Of a stretch of 64,000 nucleotides of DNA, positions 17,642 through 26,297 are shown in pieces. Source of the stretch: Nanobdellati archaeon (GTDB lineage: Archaea; EX4484-52; GLR71); the NCBI GenBank assembly GCA_019429005.1, contig JAHYJR010000001.1:78271-142270 (forward strand). Reading direction: 5' to 3'. Under the pieces are notes generated by a model that was not told the DNA's origin, did no database searches, and saw nothing but the letters and a program-made list of their open reading frames with translations. The position numbers and the translations under genes are program-made. Positions within the stretch are counted from its first letter, which is position 1. Each line of letters starts with the position of its first letter.

Positions 17642-18928
17642 TTTTTTCAAAGACTCAATCTTCTTAATACCAAACATATATGGTCTTAAAACTTTTGGAA
17701 CTTTTATAGAACCATCTTTCTGCTGAAAATTCTCAATTATTGCGACAAGTGCTCTTGTTGTTGCAATCGCTGTACTATTTAAAGTATGAATTGGTTTTGT
17801 TTCTGCCCCAGGATTATCCCATGAACGGATATTCAATCGCCTAGCCTGATATTCTGTACAATTACTACAAGATACAACCTCACGATATGTATTTTGTACA
17901 GGCATCCACACTTCGATATCATATTTTTTTGCAGCAACCGTACCAAGATCCCCTGTACAGATATTAACAACACGATATGGTAACTCTAATTTTTTAAAAA
18001 GTTCTTCAGCATTCAAAAGTAATTCTTCATGTATTTTCCAAGAATCTTTAGGCTCGCATAAAACAACCTGTTCTACCTTATTAAATTGGTGGACTCTAAA
18101 TATCCCTTTGGTATCTTTACCGTGTGAACCTACTTCTTTTCTAAAATTTGTAGTAAACCCTGCATATTTTATTGGAAGTTCATTATTTTGAAGAATTTCA
18201 TCCTTGTGCTGAGCTGTTAATGTGTGTTCTGAAGTCGCAATAAGATAAAGGTCTTCATCTTCAATCTTGTATAATACATCCTCAAAATCAGCAAGATCCG
18301 TAACACCTTCATAAGGTTCTCTCTTCATCATGAATGGGGTCTCAACCAACATAAAACCTTTATTTATCAAAGTGTCAATAGCAAAACGTGATAATGCCAT
18401 CTCCATAAGTGCTAATGGTCCTTTTAAAAAATAAAATCTAGCCCCTGAAATCTTTGAAGCACGTTCAATATCAGCAATACCTAAATCAAATATAATATCT
18501 ACATGACTTTTAGGTGTAAAATCAAATTCTCTTTTTTTCCCAACAAACTTAATAGGAACATTTTTTGAATCATCAACACCAACAGGAACTGATTCATGCA
18601 TTATATTTGGCAATCGCCTCATTATATAATCTATACGTTCTTTATATCCTGTTACAGCCTCATCAAGATTCTTTATCTTTAATGCTATATCTTTTGTTTT
18701 TTTAATATTTGAAGATACGTCTTTCTTTTCTTTTTTCAAAGATGAAATTTCAAGTGCAATAATATTTCTATCATGTTTTAATGATTCTAACTGTTTTAAA
18801 GAATCTCTCCAAGACTTATCACAAATAATTACTTCATCAAGAAGCTTTATTTTGTCTTTTGATTTTCTTTTATTAAGATCATTTCTTATGATTTCGGGAT
18901 TATTTCTTACAAGAGCTATATCAAGCAT
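17630..18928 (-). CDS. serS: Seryl-tRNA synthetase
   Basis: Charges tRNA(Ser) with serine. It is 432 aa, standard (bacterial/eukaryal-type) class II SerRS rather than the rare methanogenic form. The N-terminal tRNA-binding coiled coil spans about residues 30-105. The class II core has motif 2 in FRKEVGSHGKDTKGIFRVHQF, and motif 3 is near the end in LNSTAIATTRALVAIIENFQ. The serine-site segment TSEHTLTAQH and the LGTVAAKKYDIEVWMP block are typical. GGTAGA lies upstream of the ATG at usual distance. Confidence 0.97.
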   Translation of the reverse strand: MLDIALVRNNPEIIRNDLNKRKSKDKIKLLDEVIICDKSWRDSLKQLESLKHDRNIIALEISSLKKEKKDVSSNIKKTKDIALKIKNLDEAVTGYKERIDYIMRRLPNIMHESVPVGVDDSKNVPIKFVGKKREFDFTPKSHVDIIFDLGIADIERASKISGARFYFLKGPLALMEMALSRFAIDTLINKGFMLVETPFMMKREPYEGVTDLADFEDVLYKIEDEDLYLIATSEHTLTAQHKDEILQNNELPIKYAGFTTNFRKEVGSHGKDTKGIFRVHQFNKVEQVVLCEPKDSWKIHEELLLNAEELFKKLELPYRVVNICTGDLGTVAAKKYDIEVWMPVQNTYREVVSCSNCTEYQARRLNIRSWDNPGAETKPIHTLNSTAIATTRALVAIIENFQQKDGSIKVPKVLRPYMFGIKKIESLKKSIN

Positions 18929-18991
18929 AAATCTCTACCTTATAACATATTTGTATAATAATTTTTTATAGTTATAAGTTAAAAAATAATT

Positions 18992-19447
18992 ATGAAAGTT
19001 ACAATCGAAATCACAAAAGGATCTTTCATAAAATCTAGTATTACTCCAACAAAAACAAAACTTGAATTTATATCGCCAATACCAATACCTTTCAATTATG
19101 GTTTTATTAATGATACACAATCTGGAGATTCAGAAGCTCTTGATATTATTATTTTCGGGGAAAAACTTAAAAGAGGTTCAAAACTAGATATATCCGCATC
19201 AGGTATAATCTTATTTAAAGATAATAATGTTAAAGATTACAAAATAATTGCATCAACAGACAAAAAAAACAAAACTTATAGAAAAATTATAACATACCTA
19301 TTTTTCAAATTATATGCTACAATAAAACCTTTAATATACCTTATATTTGAACACAAACTTGCAAAAAGCAAATTCAAAGGTATTATATGGTTTAAAAATG
19401 AAATTAAAGAGGTAAAAAACTTAGAAAAAATCACATCTACCTTGTAA
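18992..19447 (+). CDS. Inorganic pyrophosphatase-family protein (divergent)
   Basis: 151 aa resembling soluble family I pyrophosphatase, which hydrolyses the PPi released by synthetases. I see an N-terminal VEITKGS, then FNYGFINDT (compare YPxNYGFIPxT), then the metal site region GDSEALDII (compare DGDPLD) and KDNNVKDYKIIAS, which keeps the D...DxK metal and phosphate ligands. One of the three acidic residues of the first cluster is Glu instead of Asp, and the protein is somewhat shorter than usual at the C-terminus, so activity is likely but not certain. It lies between two tRNA synthetase genes. Its last 11 bases overlap the end of tyrS. Confidence 0.7.
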   Translation: MKVTIEITKGSFIKSSITPTKTKLEFISPIPIPFNYGFINDTQSGDSEALDIIIFGEKLKRGSKLDISASGIILFKDNNVKDYKIIASTDKKNKTYRKIITYLFFKLYATIKPLIYLIFEHKLAKSKFKGIIWFKNEIKEVKNLEKITSTL

Positions 19448-20522
19448 TTTTCTGAGTTTTTACAATCTCATATAATTCAGCAGCTTTCTTATTTTTTTCA
19501 AAATGTTCGCGTGCTGGACTGATTAATTCATTTAAATAAAATGCAACTGAATTTTTAAGATCTAGTGGATGTATCTTTCCATAAACAAACAACTTTTCAA
19601 GTTCATCATAACTTAAAACTTCAAGATCACCACCAAACTTATCAGGTCTTTCAATCTTAAAAACATCATATTTTTTAAATATAATTCCTTTAGCATAATC
19701 AAGCATAGGATTATTTTCAACAACCTTTTCGGGACAATATGCATTCTTTATTTTTTTTACAATGTCTTCTTTTGAATCGTGAATATATATGCAAGTCTCA
19801 GGTTTGCTTTTACTCATTTTCATTTGAATTTGACTATCGATTACTGAATTCTCATCAAATTGTAAATTATCTATTGTTGTTGGTTTTAAACCCATAAGCA
19901 TCGGATGTGATATAACAACAGGTTTCCACCAACCCAATTTAGGTCCAACTTCACGTGCAAGCATATTAATCCTTCTCTGATCTAAACCAAGCTGACAAAT
20001 ATCAACATCAAGCTTGAATATATCTGCACATTGCATAGCCGGATAAATTAATTGTCCTGTACTCAATGAATCTTTTTCAGTCCTACCCATTATAGTTGTG
20101 CATCGAAGCATTCTATTGATACTTGTTTCTTTTGATATCTTCAATACACGTTCCATGTAATCCTGATCCATTATATCTTTTGCCCAAATAAGTTCAACCT
20201 TATTAAAATCAACACCGAGTGCTTTATAAACTTCTGTAAAATACAATCCAACTTTACGGATATTTTCAATATCACCACCCATCTTATTATTAAGATATGC
20301 GTGCCAATCTGCAAGAAATAGCTTAAATTTTACTCCCGCTTTCAAAAGATCTGAAATATTAAGAGCTCTTACAACAAAAGGAAGATGTGCAACACCGGAG
20401 GGTTCAAAACCATCATAAGCTACTGGATGTTTTTTGGTTTCAAGAAGCGTTCTGAGATCGTCTTGTGTAACCGTTTCCTGTCCAATATTTTCTATAAGCT
20501 TAATTCGTGTTTCAATATCCAT
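19437..20522 (-). CDS. tyrS: Tyrosyl-tRNA synthetase
   Basis: Charges tRNA(Tyr); 361 aa, class I archaeal/eukaryal type. The HIGH-like signature is in FEPSGVAHLPF (about 39-49), the tyrosine pocket segments QCADIFKLDVDICQLGLDQR are present, and KMSKS appears in QMKMSKSKPETCIYI. The C-terminal part is short and helical, as in archaeal enzymes, with no added anticodon module of bacterial type. GGTG lies five bases before the ATG (GGTGCTTTTATG). TrpRS is excluded by the tyrosine-binding pattern and length. Confidence 0.95.
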   Translation of the reverse strand: MDIETRIKLIENIGQETVTQDDLRTLLETKKHPVAYDGFEPSGVAHLPFVVRALNISDLLKAGVKFKLFLADWHAYLNNKMGGDIENIRKVGLYFTEVYKALGVDFNKVELIWAKDIMDQDYMERVLKISKETSINRMLRCTTIMGRTEKDSLSTGQLIYPAMQCADIFKLDVDICQLGLDQRRINMLAREVGPKLGWWKPVVISHPMLMGLKPTTIDNLQFDENSVIDSQIQMKMSKSKPETCIYIHDSKEDIVKKIKNAYCPEKVVENNPMLDYAKGIIFKKYDVFKIERPDKFGGDLEVLSYDELEKLFVYGKIHPLDLKNSVAFYLNELISPAREHFEKNKKAAELYEIVKTQKITR

Positions 20523-20728
20523 AAAAGCACCGTTAATAGAAAATTATTCAAATAAATATATAAATTGTATTATTATAAACCACTCATAATATACAATATT
20601 ATTTCAATTACAAAATTAAAAATCATATAAACAAAAACAAGTGCATCTTAAACATATTCAAATTTGACCCTATTTAAACAACATCTAAAAACCAAAAACA
20701 TTATATATGTATGAAATAAATTATCTTT

Positions 20729-21178
20729 ATGAATATAAATGTAATTTGCAAAAAATGCGATCATATGTTCAGATGGGATATTGACAAAACAGAAGAAAAA
20801 TGTCCCTACTGTTATTCAATTCTTACTATGAAAGATATTAGAATGACACCTTTAGAGTATAAAAAATATTTACAATACATAAAAACACATAGAACTGCCT
20901 ATAAAGAAACTAACAATGAACAGCTAGAAAACTCTATGCATATAACAGAAACCGCAACAAATTCAATAAATGAAACAGAAACAACTGAACCATTAAAAGG
21001 TAAATTTATAATTAAAAAAGGTCGAACAAAATATGGTACAATCGAAATGACTGATCCCGATTACATGATACTCAAACTAAGTATATGGGCTATGGGACCA
21101 CAACAAAAATATATAATAAAACAACTTAACAAAAAGATTCATGATTTCTTAAAAGATGCTGGCTTTGATATTGATTAA
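20729..21178 (+). CDS. Zinc ribbon protein of unknown function
   Basis: 149 aa, not recognised. The N-terminus holds a zinc ribbon (CKKCDHMFRWD...CPYC, residues 8-30). A polar, Thr/Asn/Glu-rich linker of about 50 residues follows, then a compact C-terminal part (LKGKFIIKKGRTKYGTIEMTD...KLSIWAMGPQQKYIIKQLNKKI) that could form a small folded domain. The split into ribbon, disordered linker and folded end suggests a nucleic-acid or protein adaptor. It stands alone with 206 bases of AT-rich sequence upstream. Confidence 0.6.
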   Translation: MNINVICKKCDHMFRWDIDKTEEKCPYCYSILTMKDIRMTPLEYKKYLQYIKTHRTAYKETNNEQLENSMHITETATNSINETETTEPLKGKFIIKKGRTKYGTIEMTDPDYMILKLSIWAMGPQQKYIIKQLNKKIHDFLKDAGFDID

Positions 21179-21208
21179 TTAATTTCTAAAAAGATTAAAA
21201 ACAAATAA

Positions 21209-22094
21209 GTGTATTCAAAATTAAATGGTATATTTTTGCATTAGGATGTGCTTTTTTAACTTCACTTGCTGCAATTGTAGAGAAAAAAACATTAATAAAT
21301 GAGCACGCAATGGAATTTTCAACCGTTCTCGCAATATTTAATTTTATAATTGCCTTACTCTTACTAAAATTTGCAGATTTTAACATATTAACCAATTCAC
21401 TAAATTTAATCCTATTAATTTATACTGCTTCACTTCTTGGAAGTATCGCCTTTTAATGGTCGCAAAAAGCCTAAGACATATGAACATATCAGTTGTTTCG
21501 CCGTTATTAAATTTTAATCCGGCTATAGTTGCAATACTTGCATTTCTGATCCTTGGAGATAAATTGACAACAATCCAAATTAGTGGTATGGTTATACTTA
21601 TGTTTGGTGCATATTTACTTGAAACAAAAAAAGGAAATAATAATTTTATACAGACTATGAAAAAACTAATAGCCTTAAAATATATACATTATCTTGGTAT
21701 TTCCTTTGTGTTTTATGGGTTCAGTTCTATTATTGATAAGTTTGTATTGGGTTTTATAACACCTATTACCTATATTGTTGTTATCCAATTTTTTATAGCG
21801 ATAAATTTTGTAATAATGATATATCTTTTCCATAATCGTATGATCGGAATCAAAAAGGGTATAATGCGCGCAGGTAAATGGATTTTTATAGTTGCAATAT
21901 TTACAACATCATATAGACTTCTTCAGTCACAAGCAATCTCTATGGCTTATATCAGTCTAGTTATTCCAATTAAAAAATTAAGCACCATATTTTCAACAAT
22001 AATTGGTGGTGAAATGTTCCATGAAAAACATCTTCTTAAAAAAACGATTGCATGTGTTGTTATGCTCGTTGGAGTTTATCTTATAATAATTTAA
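21209..22094 (+). pseudogene. EamA/DMT-family transporter broken by frameshifts
   Basis: Two adjacent frames together encode a drug/metabolite-type membrane transporter. From about 21215 one frame reads KWYIFALGCAFLTSLAAIVE and continues to GSIAF, where TAA follows; the next frame picks up at the overlapping ATG (21456) with MVAKSLRHMNISVV and runs to 22094. One extra T in the TTTT run at 21451-21454 would join them as GSIAFLMVAKSL. A second one-base loss in the A run at 21217-21220 would put the upstream GTG (21209) in frame. The C-terminal frame alone still encodes about 212 aa with several membrane helices. It could be a real pseudogene, a homopolymer sequencing error, or less likely recoding. 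The tRNA-modification gene starts shortly after it on the same strand. Confidence 0.7.
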
Positions 22095-22167
22095 TAACAA
22101 ATTGAAAATTAATTTATACCTAAAAAATACAGCTAAAACATATAAAATTATAAAATGGAAGATACTT

Positions 22168-23484
22168 ATGGATAAAACAGCAACATTTATAGTTAAATCG
22201 GGACAATGTTCTTGGGGTAAATGCATATATTGTGGTTACGGAAAAATTGTTGGCTTAGATGCAAATATAAATAAAATAAATTCAGATATTGATTATTTTT
22301 TTGAAAAAAATAAAGATATAACTACACTTAAAATTTTTGGCTCAGGAAGTTTTGTTGATGAAAAGCAATTTCCAAAAGAATCACAAAAATATCTTGTAGA
22401 TAAATGTCTAAAAAATAACATAAAAAACCTATTTTTTGAAAGTCGTCCGGAATTTATAACCGAAAAAAATCTAAAAATTTTCAAAAACTTAAATTTCACT
22501 GTTGCAATAGGTCTTGAAATTGCAGACAATACAATTCTTGAAAAACTAAACAAAGGTTTCAAAATAGAAGATTACATTAAAGCAACAGAAATTATCAAAA
22601 AATCAGGTGGTAATTCAAGAACATATCTTCTTGTAAACCCTCCCTATATTAATAATGTAGAATCTGAACTTAACAAATCTGTTGAATTTGTGCTTAAACA
22701 CTCAGACACAATTGTTTTAATAAACCTATATCCTCACGCAAATGCAGATATGCTTAATTTGTATCTGGATTTAAAATGGAAACCTCTTAATAAGACCGAA
22801 TTTGATAAAGTTACAAAAAAATGGAAAGATACAAATAATATTGAATTTGACTTTGAAACATTCATTTTTTCACCAAGAATACCTGAACATCTGCGAGCCG
22901 ACCTTTATGGTGTAGGAGAAAAATGTCTTATGCATCCCCATTATGAAATTTGGCAAGATTATTTTAATAGATTCTATAATATACCAACTATAAAAGAATT
23001 TATTTTGTTCTTACCTTGTGCATTCAGAAAACCCTATTCAAACTCAAAAACACATAAAGATATATTAAAACAACTTATTAGACTTCCACAATATCCAAAA
23101 ATACATCAAGTCATGGTTTCAAGTCCAGGTGTAATCCCTAGGGAATTTGAAAACAAATACCCTTTTAAATCCTATGATTGGCCAGAATGGCAGGAAACTG
23201 CTGATATTAAAAAACAATATATTGAGATTACTGCAAAACGTATTGAAGAATATCTTAAAACACACAAAGATACATACAAAAAAGTTTTCGTATATCTTAA
23301 ACCTACATCAGAAAGTTACAAAGCGGTTGAAATCGCTTGTTCAAACCTAAAAATACGACTTATAAGCTGTATAGATAAAAATACATATCAAAAAATATTG
23401 GATAAAGGAAAAGAAAAACAAATCCTTACGGATCGACTTGCTCTTGATTCGCTTTTAAAAACATTAAAAAAGGAAGCTAAATAA
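22168..23484 (+). CDS. Radical SAM (RaSEA-like) and ArcS-core fusion, probable archaeosine synthase
   Basis: 438 aa from the ATG at 22168; an in-frame TTG at 22102 would add 22 residues, but the domain begins right after this ATG, which has GGAAG upstream. Residues 1-250 are a radical SAM domain: the cluster cysteines are C14, C19, C22 in GQCSWGKCIYCGYG, as in the archaeosine radical SAM family (RaSEA), followed by ESRPEF and GLEIAD strands. Residues about 280-438 match the catalytic core of archaeosine synthase ArcS (DUF5591): the PCx3KPYx2Sx2H motif is exact in PCAFRKPYSNSKTH, and SPGVIPREFENKYPFKSYDW follows. ArcS adds lysine to preQ0 in tRNA, and RaSEA cleaves the adduct to archaeosine; normally these are two proteins. 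Here both steps may be on one chain. Confidence 0.75.
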   Translation: MDKTATFIVKSGQCSWGKCIYCGYGKIVGLDANINKINSDIDYFFEKNKDITTLKIFGSGSFVDEKQFPKESQKYLVDKCLKNNIKNLFFESRPEFITEKNLKIFKNLNFTVAIGLEIADNTILEKLNKGFKIEDYIKATEIIKKSGGNSRTYLLVNPPYINNVESELNKSVEFVLKHSDTIVLINLYPHANADMLNLYLDLKWKPLNKTEFDKVTKKWKDTNNIEFDFETFIFSPRIPEHLRADLYGVGEKCLMHPHYEIWQDYFNRFYNIPTIKEFILFLPCAFRKPYSNSKTHKDILKQLIRLPQYPKIHQVMVSSPGVIPREFENKYPFKSYDWPEWQETADIKKQYIEITAKRIEEYLKTHKDTYKKVFVYLKPTSESYKAVEIACSNLKIRLISCIDKNTYQKILDKGKEKQILTDRLALDSLLKTLKKEAK

Positions 23485-23487
23485 AAA

Positions 23488-24795
23488 TTAGCCTACAATT
23501 TTCTGATCTTTAACTGATATATATGGTGTTACAACACCATCAACCTGTTTTATTACATCTGATGTTCCTACAATCTTCTTAAGAACATCATAAACATTTC
23601 CAACATACATCCCACCCTTTGTAGCTTTTCTAATTACACCTTTCTCAATTATAAAAGCATTAAGTAAAGTTAAACTAAAATCACCTGTAACTGAATTTGA
23701 CATGTGTGACCCCATTACAGAATATATTATAATACCCGAATCAACACTAGCTATTAACTTATCTAAAGATTTATTTGAACTGTTAATACAAAAATTAGTT
23801 GTATTAATTGAAGGTTGTACTGTAAAATCACCTACAGCATTCCCTGTAGATTTAACATTATCTTTTTGTCCCCTGATACAATCATATAAAAATCCTTTAA
23901 ATACACCTTTTTCAATTATTTTTGTTTTTTGTCTTGGCATCCCTTCACGATCAAAAGCATATGAACCAATACCACCTGACATAAGCCCATCATCTATAAT
24001 TGAAACAGATTCAGATGCTATCATCTGACCAATTTTACCTTCTAAATAAGACCTTCCAGACTGCAAATTTTCTGCATTTATTGCGGAAATAAATGTATTA
24101 TTTAATATATCTGACACAACGGACGGATGTAATATTACAGTCTGTAATTTTGATACAACTTGCTTTTTATTCTGTGCCAATACAACTTTACTTGAAATAT
24201 CTTTTACAAGATCGATTGTATCTAAACTTTTTAATTTTGTAGATTCGCTTGAACCATAAAAGACAGAATCTTTAAATGATATTTCAAAATCAGTACTACA
24301 AACAGTTTTTTTTCCTGAATGTTTTAAACCAGCTGTATTCTGTATTTTACTTAAATATGATACTAACCCTATTGAATTATTTGTAAGATAAATCTCCTTA
24401 TTATAATTTTTAATTGTATTCAACATTTCCTGAACCATATCAATAAGTGCATCATCTTCAATATCTAACACATTTTTATCAAATAAATTTTTAGGTTTAG
24501 ACACAGATATTTGTTCTGGAAATGACAAAAGTTCTTGATTTGCATAAGCTGCATTTTTTATGGCATAATCAAAATATTTATTCAACTGCGAAACATCTGT
24601 AGTGTATGCATAACCAATCTTTTGACCTACAATCACACGCATACCATACCCTGAAATAATCTTTTTTGAAATTGATGTAACTTTATCATTTTCAACTGTT
24701 AATGTCGTAGAATCTTGACTATTTGAAAATATTTCTGCTTCAACATTTAGTTTTTTTGCCGCACTTAATATTTTATCAATATTATAATCATCCAT
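23488..24795 (-). CDS. TldE/PmbA-like protease subunit
   Basis: 435 aa, the non-metal-binding partner of the TldD/TldE peptidase, which degrades unfolded peptides and processes some peptide products. It has the family fold with segments YGMRVIVGQKIGYAYTTDVSQ near the start, LHPSVVSDIL in the middle, and GGIGSYAFDREGMP and VTGDFSLTLLNAFIIEKG towards the end. It lacks HExxxH, which places it as TldE rather than TldD. It lies 13 bases downstream of tldD on the same strand, and GGTG lies seven bases before its ATG. Confidence 0.92.
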   Translation of the reverse strand: MDDYNIDKILSAAKKLNVEAEIFSNSQDSTTLTVENDKVTSISKKIISGYGMRVIVGQKIGYAYTTDVSQLNKYFDYAIKNAAYANQELLSFPEQISVSKPKNLFDKNVLDIEDDALIDMVQEMLNTIKNYNKEIYLTNNSIGLVSYLSKIQNTAGLKHSGKKTVCSTDFEISFKDSVFYGSSESTKLKSLDTIDLVKDISSKVVLAQNKKQVVSKLQTVILHPSVVSDILNNTFISAINAENLQSGRSYLEGKIGQMIASESVSIIDDGLMSGGIGSYAFDREGMPRQKTKIIEKGVFKGFLYDCIRGQKDNVKSTGNAVGDFTVQPSINTTNFCINSSNKSLDKLIASVDSGIIIYSVMGSHMSNSVTGDFSLTLLNAFIIEKGVIRKATKGGMYVGNVYDVLKKIVGTSDVIKQVDGVVTPYISVKDQKIVG

Positions 24796-24808
24796 AAATA
24801 ATCACCAC

Positions 24809-26218
24809 TTAATCTCCGCGTCCACCTACAAGCATACTTTTTATCCTAAGATGTGGTCCTCCATTATCAACGGGAACTGATTGTCCATCTTTCCCACACA
24901 TTCCTCCCATATCAACTGAACAATCATTTCCAACAGCATCAATATTTTTTAAAACTTCTAAAATATTTCCAGAAAGTGAACAATCCCGTATCATCTTTGT
25001 CTTTTGTCCATTTTTAATTATAAACCCCCTCTCTATACCAAAAGTAAAATCTCCTGTAGACGGACTTACCTGACCACCCGTAAAACCTTGCAAATACAAA
25101 CCATCCTTAACTGTAGATAACATATCATCCAAAGAATAATCACCTTTATCAAAATAAGTATTACTCATTCTTGGTATTGGCCTATAAGCAAACGATTGTG
25201 CTCGTGCATTCCCCGTAGATTTACATCCAAATTTAGATGCAGTCTGCCTTGTATGAAGATATGAATTAAGCACACCATTTTTAATTATTTCTGTTTTTTG
25301 TGATTTTACACCTTCATCATCATATGAATAATAACCATTTTTATTTTTCAAACTGCCATTATCTATTACAGATACAAAATCAGATGCTATTTTTTTACCT
25401 AAAAATCCTTTTAAAACAGATGCATTACTTAATACTGTATCTGCTTCAGATGCATGTCCAACCGCTTCATGAGCAAAAAGTCCAGTTATATTTGGATGTA
25501 ATATTACAGTCATATTTCCTGATGGTGGTAATTCTGCATCAAGAAGACTTAATGCAATTTTAGTTGTTTTTATTGCAACTGATACCGGATCTTTTAAAAT
25601 TAATTTGTCAAAACCACCTAAACTTAATATTTTACCATATGATTGCTGTATATTATTTTCTTTTTTAACTATAGGTACTACTACATAATTAACTGAAACA
25701 CCATTATTTGTTATGGATGTGCCTTCAGAATTAATATATATATTTTTTGATGATTGATCCGAATATATTGATTTGACTGTCCTGACAAAAGGTGATACTT
25801 CTTTTGCAGACGAATTTGCTGTTTTAATAATATCTATTTTCTCTTTTATATCAACATCATCTGGATAAATATTTACTTTTGTTGTTAATGTATCTTTTAT
25901 AACTTTTGATTCGCTCAAAACAGATTTATCTTCAACATTTCCACGGCATCTTATTGATTTTGCAATCTTTACTGCATTCTCTGCAACAGATAAAATATCA
26001 CTAATATTGTTTGATGATGCAAAACCAAAAAAACCGTTATGCAAAACACGCACAGAAAAACCCGATATTTGGCCACTATTAACTTCTTCAATATTTGCGT
26101 CTTTTAATCTAATTATATTTGTTCTTTTATTTTGAAACCTAAAATCTGTAAAATCCACACCTAATTTAACGCAATATTTAATAGCTTTATCTGCCAGATC
26201 ATATATATTTTCATCCAT
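24809..26218 (-). CDS. tldD: TldD-like zinc metalloprotease subunit
   Basis: 469 aa from the ATG at 26218; an in-frame TTG four codons upstream is the alternative. It is the catalytic subunit of the TldD/TldE peptidase. The zinc motif HExxxH is in FAHEAVGHASEAD, and the C-terminal block TGGQVSPSTGDFTFGIERGFIIKNG with a later Cys matches the family. The pair tldD-tldE is transcribed in this order, a conserved arrangement that supports both calls. Confidence 0.94.
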   Translation of the reverse strand: MDENIYDLADKAIKYCVKLGVDFTDFRFQNKRTNIIRLKDANIEEVNSGQISGFSVRVLHNGFFGFASSNNISDILSVAENAVKIAKSIRCRGNVEDKSVLSESKVIKDTLTTKVNIYPDDVDIKEKIDIIKTANSSAKEVSPFVRTVKSIYSDQSSKNIYINSEGTSITNNGVSVNYVVVPIVKKENNIQQSYGKILSLGGFDKLILKDPVSVAIKTTKIALSLLDAELPPSGNMTVILHPNITGLFAHEAVGHASEADTVLSNASVLKGFLGKKIASDFVSVIDNGSLKNKNGYYSYDDEGVKSQKTEIIKNGVLNSYLHTRQTASKFGCKSTGNARAQSFAYRPIPRMSNTYFDKGDYSLDDMLSTVKDGLYLQGFTGGQVSPSTGDFTFGIERGFIIKNGQKTKMIRDCSLSGNILEVLKNIDAVGNDCSVDMGGMCGKDGQSVPVDNGGPHLRIKSMLVGGRGD

Positions 26219-26297
26219 AAGAATACACAAAATGATTAATGGATAATATATAATATATAGTTAACTATTTTTAAAAAATAAAAAATGCAGTAATTAA

